DNA of 64,000 bases from CAVYTF01 sp963771435. Its GTDB lineage: Bacteria > Bacteroidota > Bacteroidia > Chitinophagales > Chitinophagaceae. Below the pieces are notes generated by a model. It had not been told where the DNA came from and made no database searches. It saw nothing but the letters and a program-made list of their open reading frames with translations. A program made the translations under genes and the position numbers. Below, one piece after another: positions 1-9,463 of this stretch; within the stretch, counting starts at the first letter, position 1, and each line of letters begins with the position of its first letter. Location of the stretch: the NCBI GenBank assembly GCA_963771435.1, contig CAVYTF010000009.1, forward strand, positions 62,001 through 126,000, given 5' to 3'.

Positions 1-43
1 GATTGACTGCAAAGAACTAAAAAATATGTTGATCTCGAAATAA

Positions 44-75
44 AAAAGCCATCCTGTTTTAAAAGGATGGCTTTT
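44..75 (-). terminator. Intrinsic terminator after the T9SS protease gene
   Basis: A 12-bp perfect stem (AAAAGCCATCCT at 44-55 pairing with AGGATGGCTTTT at 64-75) encloses an 8-base loop. Read on the minus strand, the stem runs into a U tract (the A run at 42-47). It lies just downstream of the minus-strand protease stop. The T-rich stretch on the other side could let it work in both directions. Confidence 0.8.
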
Positions 76-92
76 GTTTAGGTAAATACTTT

Positions 93-2688
93 TTATTCTA
101 CAACGATCTTATCAGTCTTTGTGCCATTATCGCTTTGCACTTTTAGTAAATAAACTCCTTTTGCAAGGCTGCTTAAAGGTATATTTATTGACTGCCCGGC
201 AGTTGCTTTTGGCAAATTAAGGGTGTAAACTGTTTGACCGTTTGCGTTAGTGAGGGCAAGGTGGATATTGTTCAAATCTGTTTTTACCACAACACTTGTA
301 TTATTACTGGCAGGGTTTGGATAAACAAGCCAAAGCGCACTGGTTGCTGCAATATTTATTTCCACTGTAGAAGAATATTGATAATTACCATCATTATCTA
401 CTTGTTTTAAGCGATAGAAATCTGTGCCTTCTACCGGGGCATTATCAGTAAACGTGTACTGCTGCTCTTCAGCAGGGTTGTTGCCTGCGGCAACAGTGCC
501 AATTGAAGTGAAGTTTACCCCATCCGTGCTTCTTTCTACTTCAAAATGGTTGTTATTTACTTCGCTTGCCGTTGCCCAGTTAAGCAATGAGCCGGTGCCC
601 TGCAATTTGCCCGTAAAGCTCAGCCAGCTAACAGGGAATGTTGAAACGATAGCAAAATTGGAATCATTAATATCAAAAAAGATATTGCCAACGGCTTGCA
701 CCATGACACGGCAGGTAGTGCTGCTGACATTTGGCGCAATAACTTTAGCGCGGCCATTGTTTGGCACATTCGCTGCAAGTGTATCTGTAAATGTTTGCCC
801 ACTATCAATTGATAAAAGAATATTTACTGTGGCGCAGCTTACGGGAGGCGCAGTTGTGTTTGCCACATCCCATGTAACAACGTAATTGTTGCCTCCTATT
901 ACAGGAGGACCTTCTCTATTTCCCACAGTTACTTTAAAAGGGCCCGACGTGCTGTCCACTGTTACCTCCATTTTCTTTCTATCATTCTGGCCGCCACCGG
1001 GATGGTTGTCCCTTACGGTAACCTTGAATTTCAATTTCCTTGATACGGAAGGCAGCACTTCCCATTCGTTGGTGTTGGTGCCGTCTAAAATGTTTGCAAG
1101 GGTTGGGAAATATCTTGTTGGCGAAATGGTAGGGCTGTACACACGGAACACAGGATACGCAGTATAAGTAGAGGCAGGAAAGCCATACACGCTCACATAT
1201 TGGCCTAATTGAGAATCAAAAACACTGTCTGAACTGGTCAAAGGATCAAACTGCTCCCAGCAATAAGTCAACACATCTGTCGCATCTGCATCACTACCTT
1301 TTGCAGTTAATGCAAAGGGCGTGGACTTTGGTATGGTATAGTCGGCACCGGCAGAAACAGTAGGGACATTATCGCCTGTCGTTATTACTGTACCACATGT
1401 ACTGCCGCTTCCTTTCCTGATATATTTCAATGCTTGTTTTATACTTTCTCCATGAAAGTTAGGGATGCTGTGCGGTGCAATATCAAACATGCCTGTTGTG
1501 CCTGCATAACCCATAATGGTAATCGCGCTGCCGGGCTCCATTTGCGCACCCGTTCCTTCATAAGAAAAATCAAAAGTATGGTTGTCGCCAAACTGGTGGC
1601 CTATTTCGTGTATCCAGAAATCAACAACAAATGGGTCAGAAGTTAAATCATCAGTAAACCCAGTCACGCCGCCACCTTTTGCTGTATTGCCACGCCTCGC
1701 TGTATCCACACAAACACAACCTATGCAACCCGCATTGCCACCGGTAGGGAAGCCCATCAGCAAATGGCCAACATCATAATTAGCCGGGCCTATCAGGCTG
1801 TCCAAAGTAGTTTGCGACTCTTCTCCCCATATCTTTCCATATCCACTTTCTTTGCTTAAATAAGGGTCAGTTTTAGGGTCAAGAAAAATAATAGTGTCTT
1901 CGTTATCTACATAATCAAGCCTTACCCCAAAATCAGCTTCCATAATGCCGTCTATCCTTGTAAGGTCAGTAACCAATGCAGCAAGTACATCGCCTTTCTT
2001 TTCTGCATCAGAAGTATCGGTATTATTATAAAGCAATTTAGAAAACTCGCCGCCTGATTCTACCGCAAACCTGTATATACGCAGCTTACCATCGTTCGCA
2101 TTAGATTTATCCTCATCATCCATGCCCTGGATGTCCGCATCTGCAACCTGTTCTGTCTGGCAACTAAAAATTTCCTTTTTATCAGAAAGATGGTCGCGGT
2201 CGAATATGATGTAAAGGTGATCAGCCTTATCAATAGGGTTGATATAAATGGTTTCTTCTCACGGCAGATAAAATCATCCCGTGAAAACCCGCTGGCGACA
2301 TGTCAAAACGAATGGTAGAGGATGGTTCATCAATGCCCTGCCCGACATACGTTTTTATTTCAGGATGCCTTGCAGCAAGCCCGGCTTCCATTACAGGCGC
2401 TTCCACCACTCTAAACTTTTCCATTTTGCCGGAAGAAACAGGCACAATAATAATAAAGGGCGATTTGCCTGCAGCTACTGTTTTTTCTGAAGGCGCGGCT
2501 ATCAACTGGCTCCTGAAAGAGGCTTCGTTCAGTTGAAACGTGACAAACTGCGCAGGTTTGTAAGTGGTAGAAAAAGCCTGCGGTGATAAGGTAGCGGCAT
2601 CGGCGGCTGACCAGAAATTTTGTGCGCCTGCTTTGCCGCAAAAAAAGGCAAGGATTAAAAGGCTGAAAAGAGTAATTTTTGTTTTCAT
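93..2688 (-). pseudogene. Secreted metzincin metalloprotease with T9SS sorting domain, one frameshift
   Basis: Two overlapping reading frames encode one protein of about 865 residues. The N-terminal part (2230..2688) has a signal peptide starting MKTKITLFSLLILAFF and ending at GKAGAQ, followed by a propeptide-like region. The C-terminal part (93 to about 2255) has the zinc motif HEIGHQFGDNH, a downstream Met-turn-like IMGY, Ig/fibronectin-like domains, and a final Por-type sorting domain with YPNPASNNT and KGVYLLKV. The start at 2688 is preferred over 2721 because it begins the signal peptide. One extra base near 2252-2258 breaks the frame; removing an A restores a continuous protein (AVRETIYINP). 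It would be a reprolysin-like protease exported through the type IX system. Whether the shift is real or a consensus error cannot be told from the sequence. Confidence 0.8.
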
Positions 2689-2886
2689 GAATGTTTTTTT
2701 TAATGATTTTAATTGAAACAAGGCAACCCAAATATAGCCATCATCTTTTATTAAACAATCAAGAATTCATAGCTTTTCTTTCTTTTTGCCAAGGTTGAAA
2801 AAAGATGGTTTACTTCATTTCCATAAAATCATTTTATATAAAAAATCTTTTTTACCTTTCTTCCTGAAAATTTACCCGCATGAAAG

Positions 2887-3684
2887 ATGAAGATCTCTTT
2901 GCTTCGCGAAGAAAATGCACGGTTGAAACAGATCATTTCACTGCTTGCCCAGCAAGTAGGGCAAGGAAGTGATGCATATTATGATAATACCCAAAAAGAC
3001 ATTCAGCCAGATCAACTGCCTCAGTCCTATCTCCAGGAAGGAAACCAATCAAAACACTTGTTTCAGTCCGATGTTCAGGAAGAGATTGGAATGAAACAGG
3101 TGCCTTATTCCAATCTGTCAGAGAACATTGGAACGATACAGCCGTCTCATTCCAACCTGCAAAAAGGAATTGACCTAAATCAAGTGCCTCATTCCAATGT
3201 TCATGAAGACATTGGAACAACACAGCAGTTTCATTCCAATCCTCAAGAAACAATTGATGTAAAACAGATAATTCAACCCGCTGACCAACTAAATATTGAA
3301 TCAGGCCAACAAGTTCATTCCCATCCATCGCAAAATATAATGACAAATGCCACGGTTGAGGCCGACCCTTTTGCTACAAGACAAGATTTTGAACCGAATG
3401 AGAATGATGTGGCAGTGGCGTTGCGGGCATTTATGTCAAATTCACGCAGGTCAGGCAGGCATGTTGCTGCCAAAATACTCATTCACCTGGTGAAAAAAGA
3501 GAAGAACACAAATATGGAACTGCGGAAACTAACGGGCATGTCTGCAACCGGCGTGGCAAAACAGTTGATGGCCTTAAAGAAACGCGGGATGATCCTGCCT
3601 GTCCGTTTTCAACAGTATACCCTTGGCCCGGTTGGATTGAAAATAATTGATGATTGTGTTGCGAAAATGCAAAAGACGGTGTAG
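2887..3684 (+). CDS. Repeat-containing protein with C-terminal winged-helix-like domain
   Basis: 265 residues. The N-terminus (LLREENARLKQIISLLAQQ) looks like a short leucine-zipper coiled coil. Residues about 45-130 are a low-complexity region of 14-residue tandem repeats with the pattern HSNxxxxIGxxQ. Residues about 175-262 resemble a winged-helix domain (AAKILIHLVKK, ELRKLTGMSATGVAKQL, KKRGMI), so a DNA-binding role is likely. No named family is recognised. An ATG at 2880 lies in another frame that closes after about 30 codons, so 2887 is used; a lost base near the start is possible. The gene stands alone, convergent with ctlX 2 bp away. Confidence 0.65.
   Translation: MKISLLREENARLKQIISLLAQQVGQGSDAYYDNTQKDIQPDQLPQSYLQEGNQSKHLFQSDVQEEIGMKQVPYSNLSENIGTIQPSHSNLQKGIDLNQVPHSNVHEDIGTTQQFHSNPQETIDVKQIIQPADQLNIESGQQVHSHPSQNIMTNATVEADPFATRQDFEPNENDVAVALRAFMSNSRRSGRHVAAKILIHLVKKEKNTNMELRKLTGMSATGVAKQLMALKKRGMILPVRFQQYTLGPVGLKIIDDCVAKMQKTV
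3021..3272 (+). repeat. Six 42-bp tandem repeats inside the coding region
   Basis: Six imperfect units start at 3021, 3063, 3105, 3147, 3189 and 3231. Each is 42 bp (14 codons). Most carry ATTCCAA and, about 21 bp later, its inverse ATTGGAA, so the array is also an alternating inverted repeat with a 21-bp half-period. Both strands stay open across it. Confidence 0.85.
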
Positions 3685-3686
3685 GG

Positions 3687-4610
3687 TCATTTCCTCTCTA
3701 GAAATATCTCCGCCATCATGCACCGCGCGCTGCCGCCGCCAATGGTTTCGATGGTGTCAATATTAACCGGAAGGAGGTTGGTATGTATGGCGAAAATTTC
3801 TTTTTGCTCCTGCGTTAATGACTCAAAAGCCTGCTGGCTGAGGATGGTGAAGTTGTTACCATCGGCGTTTTTTACTTGTAGCATATTGCCCGCATAAGCA
3901 TGAACCTGGTGCAAACTGATAGGGATAATTTCATGGCCTGTGGCAATAAGCAACTGCGAAACAGCGATGCGCTCCGTTTCATCTGTGATCGACTCAAGGC
4001 AGATGACTGCGTAACCTTCGCCAATGTGCATGATAACGTTGGTATGATAGACATCAATGCCGTTCTCATCTTTTGCATAAAAGCCGATGACTTTGTATTG
4101 ATGGGCGGTTGCGAAGCGATCGAGAAGAGCTAAGTGAGTGCGCGGCGAAAGGCAGGCATAGATGATACGGTTGTTGTGGTCAATGATCATGCTGCCTGTG
4201 CCTTCCAGGAAAAAGTTATCAGCTTCATATTCGCTCCAGTCCTGCACATCCGCAACGTGAAAATCTTTTGAGAGCATGAGCAGGAGGTCGTCGCTTTTTT
4301 CTATGCGCCTGTTTGCGGCAAACATAGGGAACACCACCACAACGCCATTGCTGAAAGTAGCAAACCAATTGTTTGGGAAAATGGCATCAGGCTTGGGCGG
4401 TTGTAGAGTATCGTTGTAAACAACTACATCAATTTTATTTTCCTGAAGTGTTTGAACAAAGCCATCAAACTCGTCTATTGCCTTTTGCTGTACTTCCTGT
4501 ACAGTAAGCTTTTCCGAAGATGACTGGAATACATTGTTGGCGGCAGTTTCGGCATTAAAACCAAAACTCGCAGGGCGTATCATTAATATGGTGGAAGAAA
4601 GTTGCGGCAC
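3687..4610 (-). CDS. ctlX: CtlX-type citrulline/arginine-deiminase-related hydrolase
   Basis: 307 residues of the amidinotransferase (pentein) fold. The N-terminus STILMIRPASFGFN is typical of the CtlX group. FPNNWFATF is the substrate-loop motif, and the C-terminal IGGGSARCMMAEIFL carries the catalytic cysteine. Known CtlX (Francisella) hydrolyses citrulline to ornithine. The neighbouring arginine deiminase would supply citrulline, so the pair could form a two-step arginine-to-ornithine route. That functional link is inferred from adjacency and same-strand order. Length fits the family. Confidence 0.85.
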   Translation of the reverse strand: MPQLSSTILMIRPASFGFNAETAANNVFQSSSEKLTVQEVQQKAIDEFDGFVQTLQENKIDVVVYNDTLQPPKPDAIFPNNWFATFSNGVVVVFPMFAANRRIEKSDDLLLMLSKDFHVADVQDWSEYEADNFFLEGTGSMIIDHNNRIIYACLSPRTHLALLDRFATAHQYKVIGFYAKDENGIDVYHTNVIMHIGEGYAVICLESITDETERIAVSQLLIATGHEIIPISLHQVHAYAGNMLQVKNADGNNFTILSQQAFESLTQEQKEIFAIHTNLLPVNIDTIETIGGGSARCMMAEIFLERK

Positions 4611-4615
4611 GGGTG

Positions 4616-4652
4616 TAAATGTAAAAAGTAAAAAAGCAAAAGTAAAAAATGG
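4616..4652 (+). repeat. A-rich AGTAAAAA repeat resembling the flank of the four-helix-bundle gene
   Basis: The stretch reads GTAAAAAGTAAAAAAGC then AAAAGTAAAAAATGG. It nearly matches the sequence immediately upstream of the four-helix-bundle gene at 39830 (minus strand), including the ATGG at the end. It sits in the 45-bp gap between ctlX and the arginine deiminase gene. No coding sequence follows it here. Confidence 0.55.
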
Positions 4653-4655
4653 TAT

Positions 4656-6176
4656 TTAAATATTATCTCTTAACAAAGGCATACTCATGCAATGAGCACC
4701 GCCACGGGCGCGGGATAATTCTGCGGAAGGCAACACGATTAAAGTATCATGTACTTCATCGGGCGTTAATTCTTTCCGGTCAAATTTCTCAAAGAGGTCT
4801 TTTGCTTTAATGATCTTGAAACCCTTTGCTTCAAAGGCTTTGAAGGTTTCTTCGTTGCGGTCGTAGCCAACAACTACACCATCTTTTAAAGCAAGCAGGT
4901 TGCAGGAGTCGGTCCATTGTTCGCGCTCATCAAAAGGAAAAACATTGTTTCCGCTGTAAATAATTTTCACCTCGTCTTCAGCAATGCCAAAGTCTTCGAT
5001 GCTGATATTGCGTAGCAAAGATTCGAGGCCCTTCACCTTACTGCTTATATCCTGCCTGTAACTTTTGCCAGGTTGATAATTTTCTGCAAGGGGTTTATGG
5101 TAGCGGAATATTTCTACATGTTCATTGTCTTCTGTTGCATGTTTGTCAAGCAGGTCCATGTAATAAGGGTATTGCTTTTCGCTCTTGTGTTTTTTTACAT
5201 ACTCAGAAAATTTACCATACAGCACCCAGGTGTCTTTGCGCACATGCGTGAACACCGTGTCTATGTGCATTACAGCACGCTGGCGTGGAATTTTTACTAC
5301 CGATATTTTTTCAATGCCCGTTTTACTATTCTTAAAAATAAGATGGATGATCTCATCAATGGCGCTTGGGGTAGTTCGTTCGCTGTATCCTATAATTAAA
5401 TGGTTAGGAGCGATCATCATTACGTCGCCGCCTTCAACTGAAGTTTTGTAGGCACGTTGCTCTTCCTCGCTTAGCAAAAAGAAATCGCTTGACTCTGATA
5501 TTTCAATGAGCTTCTCGTTATCGTTCCTGAATAATTTGTTGAATGAAATGAATTTCATGAGTAATGTTTCTCTTTCACGGGCAGGGGAAGCGGCATTACT
5601 CAGTAAAAAATGGTCGTTGAGTGTAATGCCGATGTCGCGTGTGAAAACAAGGTTGGGTAGTGGTGCAAAAATAAATTCGCTGGCGCTGTCGTCCTGCGAA
5701 TAAAGCCAGCCTGTGATAAGAGCCTTTGCAAGCTCTGAAGAGTTTTCTATTCGTTCAAGCCTTTGCTCAGTTGCAAAGCTACAGCCTTCCCATGCGCACA
5801 CTGCTGAGATGATGCGCTGCCTCACTGCATCTTCCTCCAGCACTTTGCCAAGTAAAAACTGTACATCAATTACGTTTTCGCTGTTGAAGTAATCTTTATC
5901 CCCGGGCTTGAAGCAATCCGGTTGCTTTTTATGTGCCTGTGTTTTCTCACAATCTTTAATGTAGGCTATTTTTTCAGGGTCAAGAAAATATAGCAGCAGC
6001 TTCACGTACTCATTATATTCACGGCGCATTTGCAGGAGGTGTACAGTATCATCATACAACCACTCCTTAAATTTACCGGGAACTACTTTGCCAATGCCGC
6101 CGTCAGGGCTATGAATGATCAACCGCCGCAGCGTTCCAACTTCTGAATTAACGTGAATTTTTTTCTCAATAGGCAT
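4656..6176 (-). CDS. Arginine deiminase family protein
   Basis: 506 residues, longer than the classical arginine deiminase (about 410) but typical of a Bacteroidota subgroup. Family signatures appear in order: LRRLIIHSPDGG at the N-terminus, FTRDIG, EGGDVM, SERTTPSAI, HIDTVFTHV, and C-terminal RGGAHCMSMPL with the catalytic cysteine. The expected reaction is arginine plus water to citrulline plus ammonia. The substrate is inferred from the motifs; a closely related pentein activity cannot be excluded. It is upstream of ctlX on the same strand with a 45-bp gap, so co-transcription is likely. Confidence 0.85.
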   Translation of the reverse strand: MPIEKKIHVNSEVGTLRRLIIHSPDGGIGKVVPGKFKEWLYDDTVHLLQMRREYNEYVKLLLYFLDPEKIAYIKDCEKTQAHKKQPDCFKPGDKDYFNSENVIDVQFLLGKVLEEDAVRQRIISAVCAWEGCSFATEQRLERIENSSELAKALITGWLYSQDDSASEFIFAPLPNLVFTRDIGITLNDHFLLSNAASPARERETLLMKFISFNKLFRNDNEKLIEISESSDFFLLSEEEQRAYKTSVEGGDVMMIAPNHLIIGYSERTTPSAIDEIIHLIFKNSKTGIEKISVVKIPRQRAVMHIDTVFTHVRKDTWVLYGKFSEYVKKHKSEKQYPYYMDLLDKHATEDNEHVEIFRYHKPLAENYQPGKSYRQDISSKVKGLESLLRNISIEDFGIAEDEVKIIYSGNNVFPFDEREQWTDSCNLLALKDGVVVGYDRNEETFKAFEAKGFKIIKAKDLFEKFDRKELTPDEVHDTLIVLPSAELSRARGGAHCMSMPLLRDNI

Positions 6177-6221
6177 AGATAATTTTTATACTAGCGAATT
6201 AGTTGTTAACAGCATAAGAGA

Positions 6222-6452
6222 TCACAAAAATGTATCGATCGTTGCCGCTAGTTTGCGGTCTTTGTCTGTGACAATATCACCGGCATCATGCGTACTCAAC
6301 CATATTTCTACCTGGTTGTAAACGTTTGTCCACAAAGGATGGTGGTCCATTTTTTCTGCTGCCAGCGCCACTCTTGACATGAAGGCAAAGGCTTCCGAAA
6401 AGGTTTTAAATTTAAATTTTCTATACAGTGAATTATTTTTTTCTTCCCACAT
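6222..6452 (-). CDS. 4a-hydroxytetrahydrobiopterin dehydratase (pterin carbinolamine dehydratase)
   Basis: 76 residues. The family core is clear: FKTFSEAFAFMSRVALAAE, then the active-site KMDHHPLW, then VYNQVEIWLSTHDAGDIV. It dehydrates 4a-hydroxytetrahydropterin to the quinonoid dihydropterin during recycling of the pterin cofactor of aromatic amino acid hydroxylases. No hydroxylase gene lies in this window. It is slightly shorter than the usual 95-110 residues because the N-terminal strand is reduced. It sits 15 bp downstream of the IPExxxVDY gene and is likely co-transcribed. Confidence 0.9.
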   Translation of the reverse strand: MWEEKNNSLYRKFKFKTFSEAFAFMSRVALAAEKMDHHPLWTNVYNQVEIWLSTHDAGDIVTDKDRKLAATIDTFL

Positions 6453-6467
6453 AATGATGTTTTTAAA

Positions 6468-6902
6468 TTAGAAGATCATGTTTCCTTTGTTTTTTATTTG
6501 CTCATTTGTTAGTTCTGCCACGAGCTGCACACCGCTGATATTTTTGACTGAGTGGATAATTTGGTTACACTGTTCATCATCCACAAACTCCTCTTTCATG
6601 AGCCAAATAAAATCCATGTGCTTAAACTCAGGCAGCAAATATTCCCCATCGTTGTGATTGTGGTAAATATAATGCGTTAAACAATTGTTGCGTACTTTAT
6701 ATTCATATATATCAAAATAATAGCTCCTTTTCTTTTTGCGGAGGTGTATCTCAATTTGAGGATTTAAGCGGAAAGTATAACCTATCGCGTTCAATTGCCA
6801 GCAAAATTGGTAATTCTTTAAAGAGGCCGTGATTCCGAGCAGGCGGGCGTTTTCAAAAAAATTATCGTAGAGAGAGTCGGTATTCAGGCGCAAAACTTTC
6901 AT
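6468..6902 (-). CDS. IPExxxVDY family protein
   Basis: About 144 residues from the preferred ATG at 6902 (MKVLRLNTDSL). The open frame extends upstream to 6944, but that extension is not family-like. The core matches the Bacteroidota IPExxxVDY family: LGITASLKNYQFCWQLN, FRLNPQIEI, YYFDIYEY and DFIWLMKEE. The function is unknown; these small cytosolic proteins are restricted to Bacteroidota, which supports the taxonomic placement of the window. Confidence 0.8.
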   Translation of the reverse strand: MKVLRLNTDSLYDNFFENARLLGITASLKNYQFCWQLNAIGYTFRLNPQIEIHLRKKKRSYYFDIYEYKVRNNCLTHYIYHNHNDGEYLLPEFKHMDFIWLMKEEFVDDEQCNQIIHSVKNISGVQLVAELTNEQIKNKGNMIF

Positions 6903-7006
6903 TGATCGATAGAATAACACAAATGTAAACTGACTCTTGCACACCCGTATTTTTTTCTTAACTTTTATTACTGTTCATATTCTCCCAAACTCGTAATGCA
7001 ACCATG

Positions 7007-7013
7007 TACTTTG
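7007..7013 (+). promoter_or_regulatory. Possible -7 element upstream of feoB
   Basis: TACTTTG resembles the Bacteroidota -7 consensus TAnnTTTG with one base fewer between TA and TTTG. It lies about 32 bp before the chosen feoB start. No clear Fur operator is visible around it. Confidence 0.35.
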
Positions 7014-7044
7014 CGTTTACTTTTGAAGGCTGAAAGAGAATGTA

Positions 7045-9156
7045 TTGCGTGCAAATAATATTCATATTGCTTTAGTCGGAAACCCAAACAGCGGTAAAAC
7101 GTCTTTGTTTAATTCGCTTACGGGGTTGAATCAAAAAGTAGGCAATTTCCCCGGGGTTACGGTAGATAAGAAAACAGGCTCCTGCCTGCTTGAGCCAAGC
7201 CTTTCTTCCACATTGATCGACCTTCCCGGCACATATAGTTTGTATCCTCGCCGTGCGGACGAATGGGTAGCTTACAAAGTGTTGATGAACGCAGACGAAG
7301 TAAAACCTGAAATAGTTTTACTTGTGGCAGATGCAAGCAACCTAAAAAGAAATTTACTTTTCTGTAGCCAGATCATTGACTTGAAATACCCTGTGGTGGT
7401 GGCTTTGACAATGATGGATATTGCTGCTAAAAAGGGTATTGACATAGATGTCCCAGGTTTGGAAAGAGAATTAGGAGTGCCGATAATTCCTGTTAACCCC
7501 AGAAAAAATAAGGGATTGGCTCAGGTAAAGAAAGCGCTTGCACAAGTTGCAAAACAGCACTTTTATTCCCCCAAAGATTTTATTCCGAATAAAGAGCTAG
7601 CTTTTTCTTCCATTAAAAAGGTGCAGGAGTTATTTCCGCAACTGAGCGATTACGCATCCATTCATTATCTTATTAATCACGAAAATTTTCCGCTTGCGGC
7701 ATCGGCACAGGATGCTGTGGAGCAGATAGAAATTGATACAAAATTCAATCCTACCAAAACACAGGCAGAAGAAATTGTGCAGCGTTATGCGAGGATCAAA
7801 CAGGTGATGAAGCAGAATGTGGTGGAGCCGGACATACTTCAGAAAAAATTATTTACTGAAAAATTAGACGATGTTTTTCTTGATCGTGTTTGGGGTTATG
7901 TGATCCTGCTGGTGGTATTATTTATATTATTTCAAAGTATTTTTTGGCTGGCGCAATACCCGATGAATGCCATTGACTGGGGGTTTTCACAAATAACAGG
8001 ATGGTTAAATGCTTTGTTACCACAGGCATGGTGGAGTAATTTATTGGTGAATGGATTGCTTGCAGGGCTAAATGGCATACTCGTATTTGTGCCGCAGATA
8101 ATGATCTTGTTTGGGTTAATAACCATCCTTGAGGACACTGGTTATATGGCTCGCATCAGTTTTTTGAGCGATAAATTAATGCGTAAGGTCGGCCTGAACG
8201 GCAAAAGCGTGATGCCAATGATCAGCGGGTTTGCTTGTGCTGTGCCTGCAATAATGAGCGCACGTAATATTGAAAATAAAAAGGAGCGATTGCTTACAAT
8301 TCTTGTTACTCCGCTAATGAGTTGCAGCGCGCGCCTCCCTGTTTATACTATCCTGCTTGCCCTCGTTGTACCGGATAAATTTTACTTCGGGTTTTTGAGC
8401 CTGCAGGGGCTTGTGATGATGGCGCTATATTTTCTGGGAACAGCTATGGCGCTTATTGTTAGCTATGTGCTGAAATGGATCATCAAAATAAAAGAAAAGA
8501 GTTTTTTTATTTTGGAGCTGCCTGTTTACCGTGCCCCCCGCTGGAAAAACGTAGGCATAACCATGATACAGAAAGCAAAAATTTTTGTAACAGATGCAGG
8601 AAGAGTGATCATTGTAATCAGCCTGTTGCTTTGGTTTCTTAGCAGCTATGGTCCATCATCGCGGATGGAAAAAGTGGACACGCAATATGCTGCCATGCAG
8701 CAACAAGCAAAGACAGATGACGCCAAAAAGATCATCACCAAAGAATATCATTCTGCAAGACTACAGAACTCCTATGCCGGCATTTTGGGCAGAACAATTG
8801 AACCCGCCATAAGGCCCCTTGGTTTCGACTGGAAGATCGGCATTGCGCTCATTACCTCGTTCGCAGCAAGGGAGGTTTTTGTAGGAACAATGGCCACGCT
8901 CTACAGTGTGGAAGCAAAAGACAACGCCACCCTGAAACAAAAAATGCAAAGCGCGGTGCGCGAAGATGGAACCAAGGTTTATACCCTGCCTACCGCATTA
9001 TCCCTAATGGTCTTTTATGTTTTAGCAATGCAGTGCATGAGCACCCTTGCTGTCGTGAAACGCGAAACCCGAAGCTGGAAATGGCCCGTCATTCAATTCG
9101 TTTATATGACCGGCCTTGCCTACATGATGAGTTTTCTGGTTTATCATTTATTTTGA
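7045..9156 (+). CDS. feoB: Ferrous iron transporter FeoB
   Basis: 703 residues. The N-terminal GTPase domain has G1 GNPNSGKTS, a switch region GNFPGVTVDKKTG and G3 DLPGTYSL. The C-terminal half carries two Gate-type membrane cores (LEDTGYMARISFLSD, PLMSCSARLPVYTILL, SFAAREVFVG). It imports Fe2+ across the inner membrane. The frame opens with a TTG at 7045; no in-frame ATG exists before the G1 motif, and the ATG at 7040 is in another frame. No FeoA or FeoC is encoded next to it or fused to it. Confidence 0.95.
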   Translation: MRANNIHIALVGNPNSGKTSLFNSLTGLNQKVGNFPGVTVDKKTGSCLLEPSLSSTLIDLPGTYSLYPRRADEWVAYKVLMNADEVKPEIVLLVADASNLKRNLLFCSQIIDLKYPVVVALTMMDIAAKKGIDIDVPGLERELGVPIIPVNPRKNKGLAQVKKALAQVAKQHFYSPKDFIPNKELAFSSIKKVQELFPQLSDYASIHYLINHENFPLAASAQDAVEQIEIDTKFNPTKTQAEEIVQRYARIKQVMKQNVVEPDILQKKLFTEKLDDVFLDRVWGYVILLVVLFILFQSIFWLAQYPMNAIDWGFSQITGWLNALLPQAWWSNLLVNGLLAGLNGILVFVPQIMILFGLITILEDTGYMARISFLSDKLMRKVGLNGKSVMPMISGFACAVPAIMSARNIENKKERLLTILVTPLMSCSARLPVYTILLALVVPDKFYFGFLSLQGLVMMALYFLGTAMALIVSYVLKWIIKIKEKSFFILELPVYRAPRWKNVGITMIQKAKIFVTDAGRVIIVISLLLWFLSSYGPSSRMEKVDTQYAAMQQQAKTDDAKKIITKEYHSARLQNSYAGILGRTIEPAIRPLGFDWKIGIALITSFAAREVFVGTMATLYSVEAKDNATLKQKMQSAVREDGTKVYTLPTALSLMVFYVLAMQCMSTLAVVKRETRSWKWPVIQFVYMTGLAYMMSFLVYHLF

Positions 9157-9268
9157 GTGGAAAAAAATTGAATTTGAGCTCATTTTGCCTATGCTTTAAG
9201 TGAGTAAACCCCCTTCCTTTATAAAATATAATTGATTTTCAATCTTTTAGTCAAAGGATGAGTGTTTA

Positions 9269-9463
9269 CAGTCTTGACTGTAACGACTCCAGTCATGACT
9301 GTAACTGCTCCAGTCTTGACTGTAACTGCTCCAGTCTTGACTGTAACTGCTCCAGTCTTGACTGTAACGACTCCAGTCTTGACTGTAACGACTCCAGTCT
9401 TGACTGTAACGACTCCAGTAATGACTCCAGTCTTGACTGTAACGGCTCCAGTCAAGACTGTAA
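9269..9463. repeat. 21-bp tandem array with palindromic core
   Basis: About nine units with 21-bp period begin at 9269, 9290, 9311, 9332, 9353, 9374, 9395, then a 12-bp truncated unit at 9416, then 9428 and 9449. Each unit is a CAGTCTTGACTG core (5-bp inverted arms, 2-bp centre) followed by a 9-bp spacer such as TAACTGCTC or TAACGACTC. The unit at 9290 has the perfect palindrome CAGTCATGACTG. Several frames stay open across the array only because the unit length is a multiple of three. Confidence 0.95.

Noticed and set aside
424..1779. Plus-strand ORFs within the protease gene
   Set aside because: They are antisense shadows of the protease coding region without family features.
7040..7045. 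ATG at 7040 as the feoB start
   Set aside because: It is in a different frame from the GTPase domain and would need another frameshift.
9269..9463. CRISPR array
   Set aside because: Units are contiguous 21-mers without unique spacers, and no cas gene is present.
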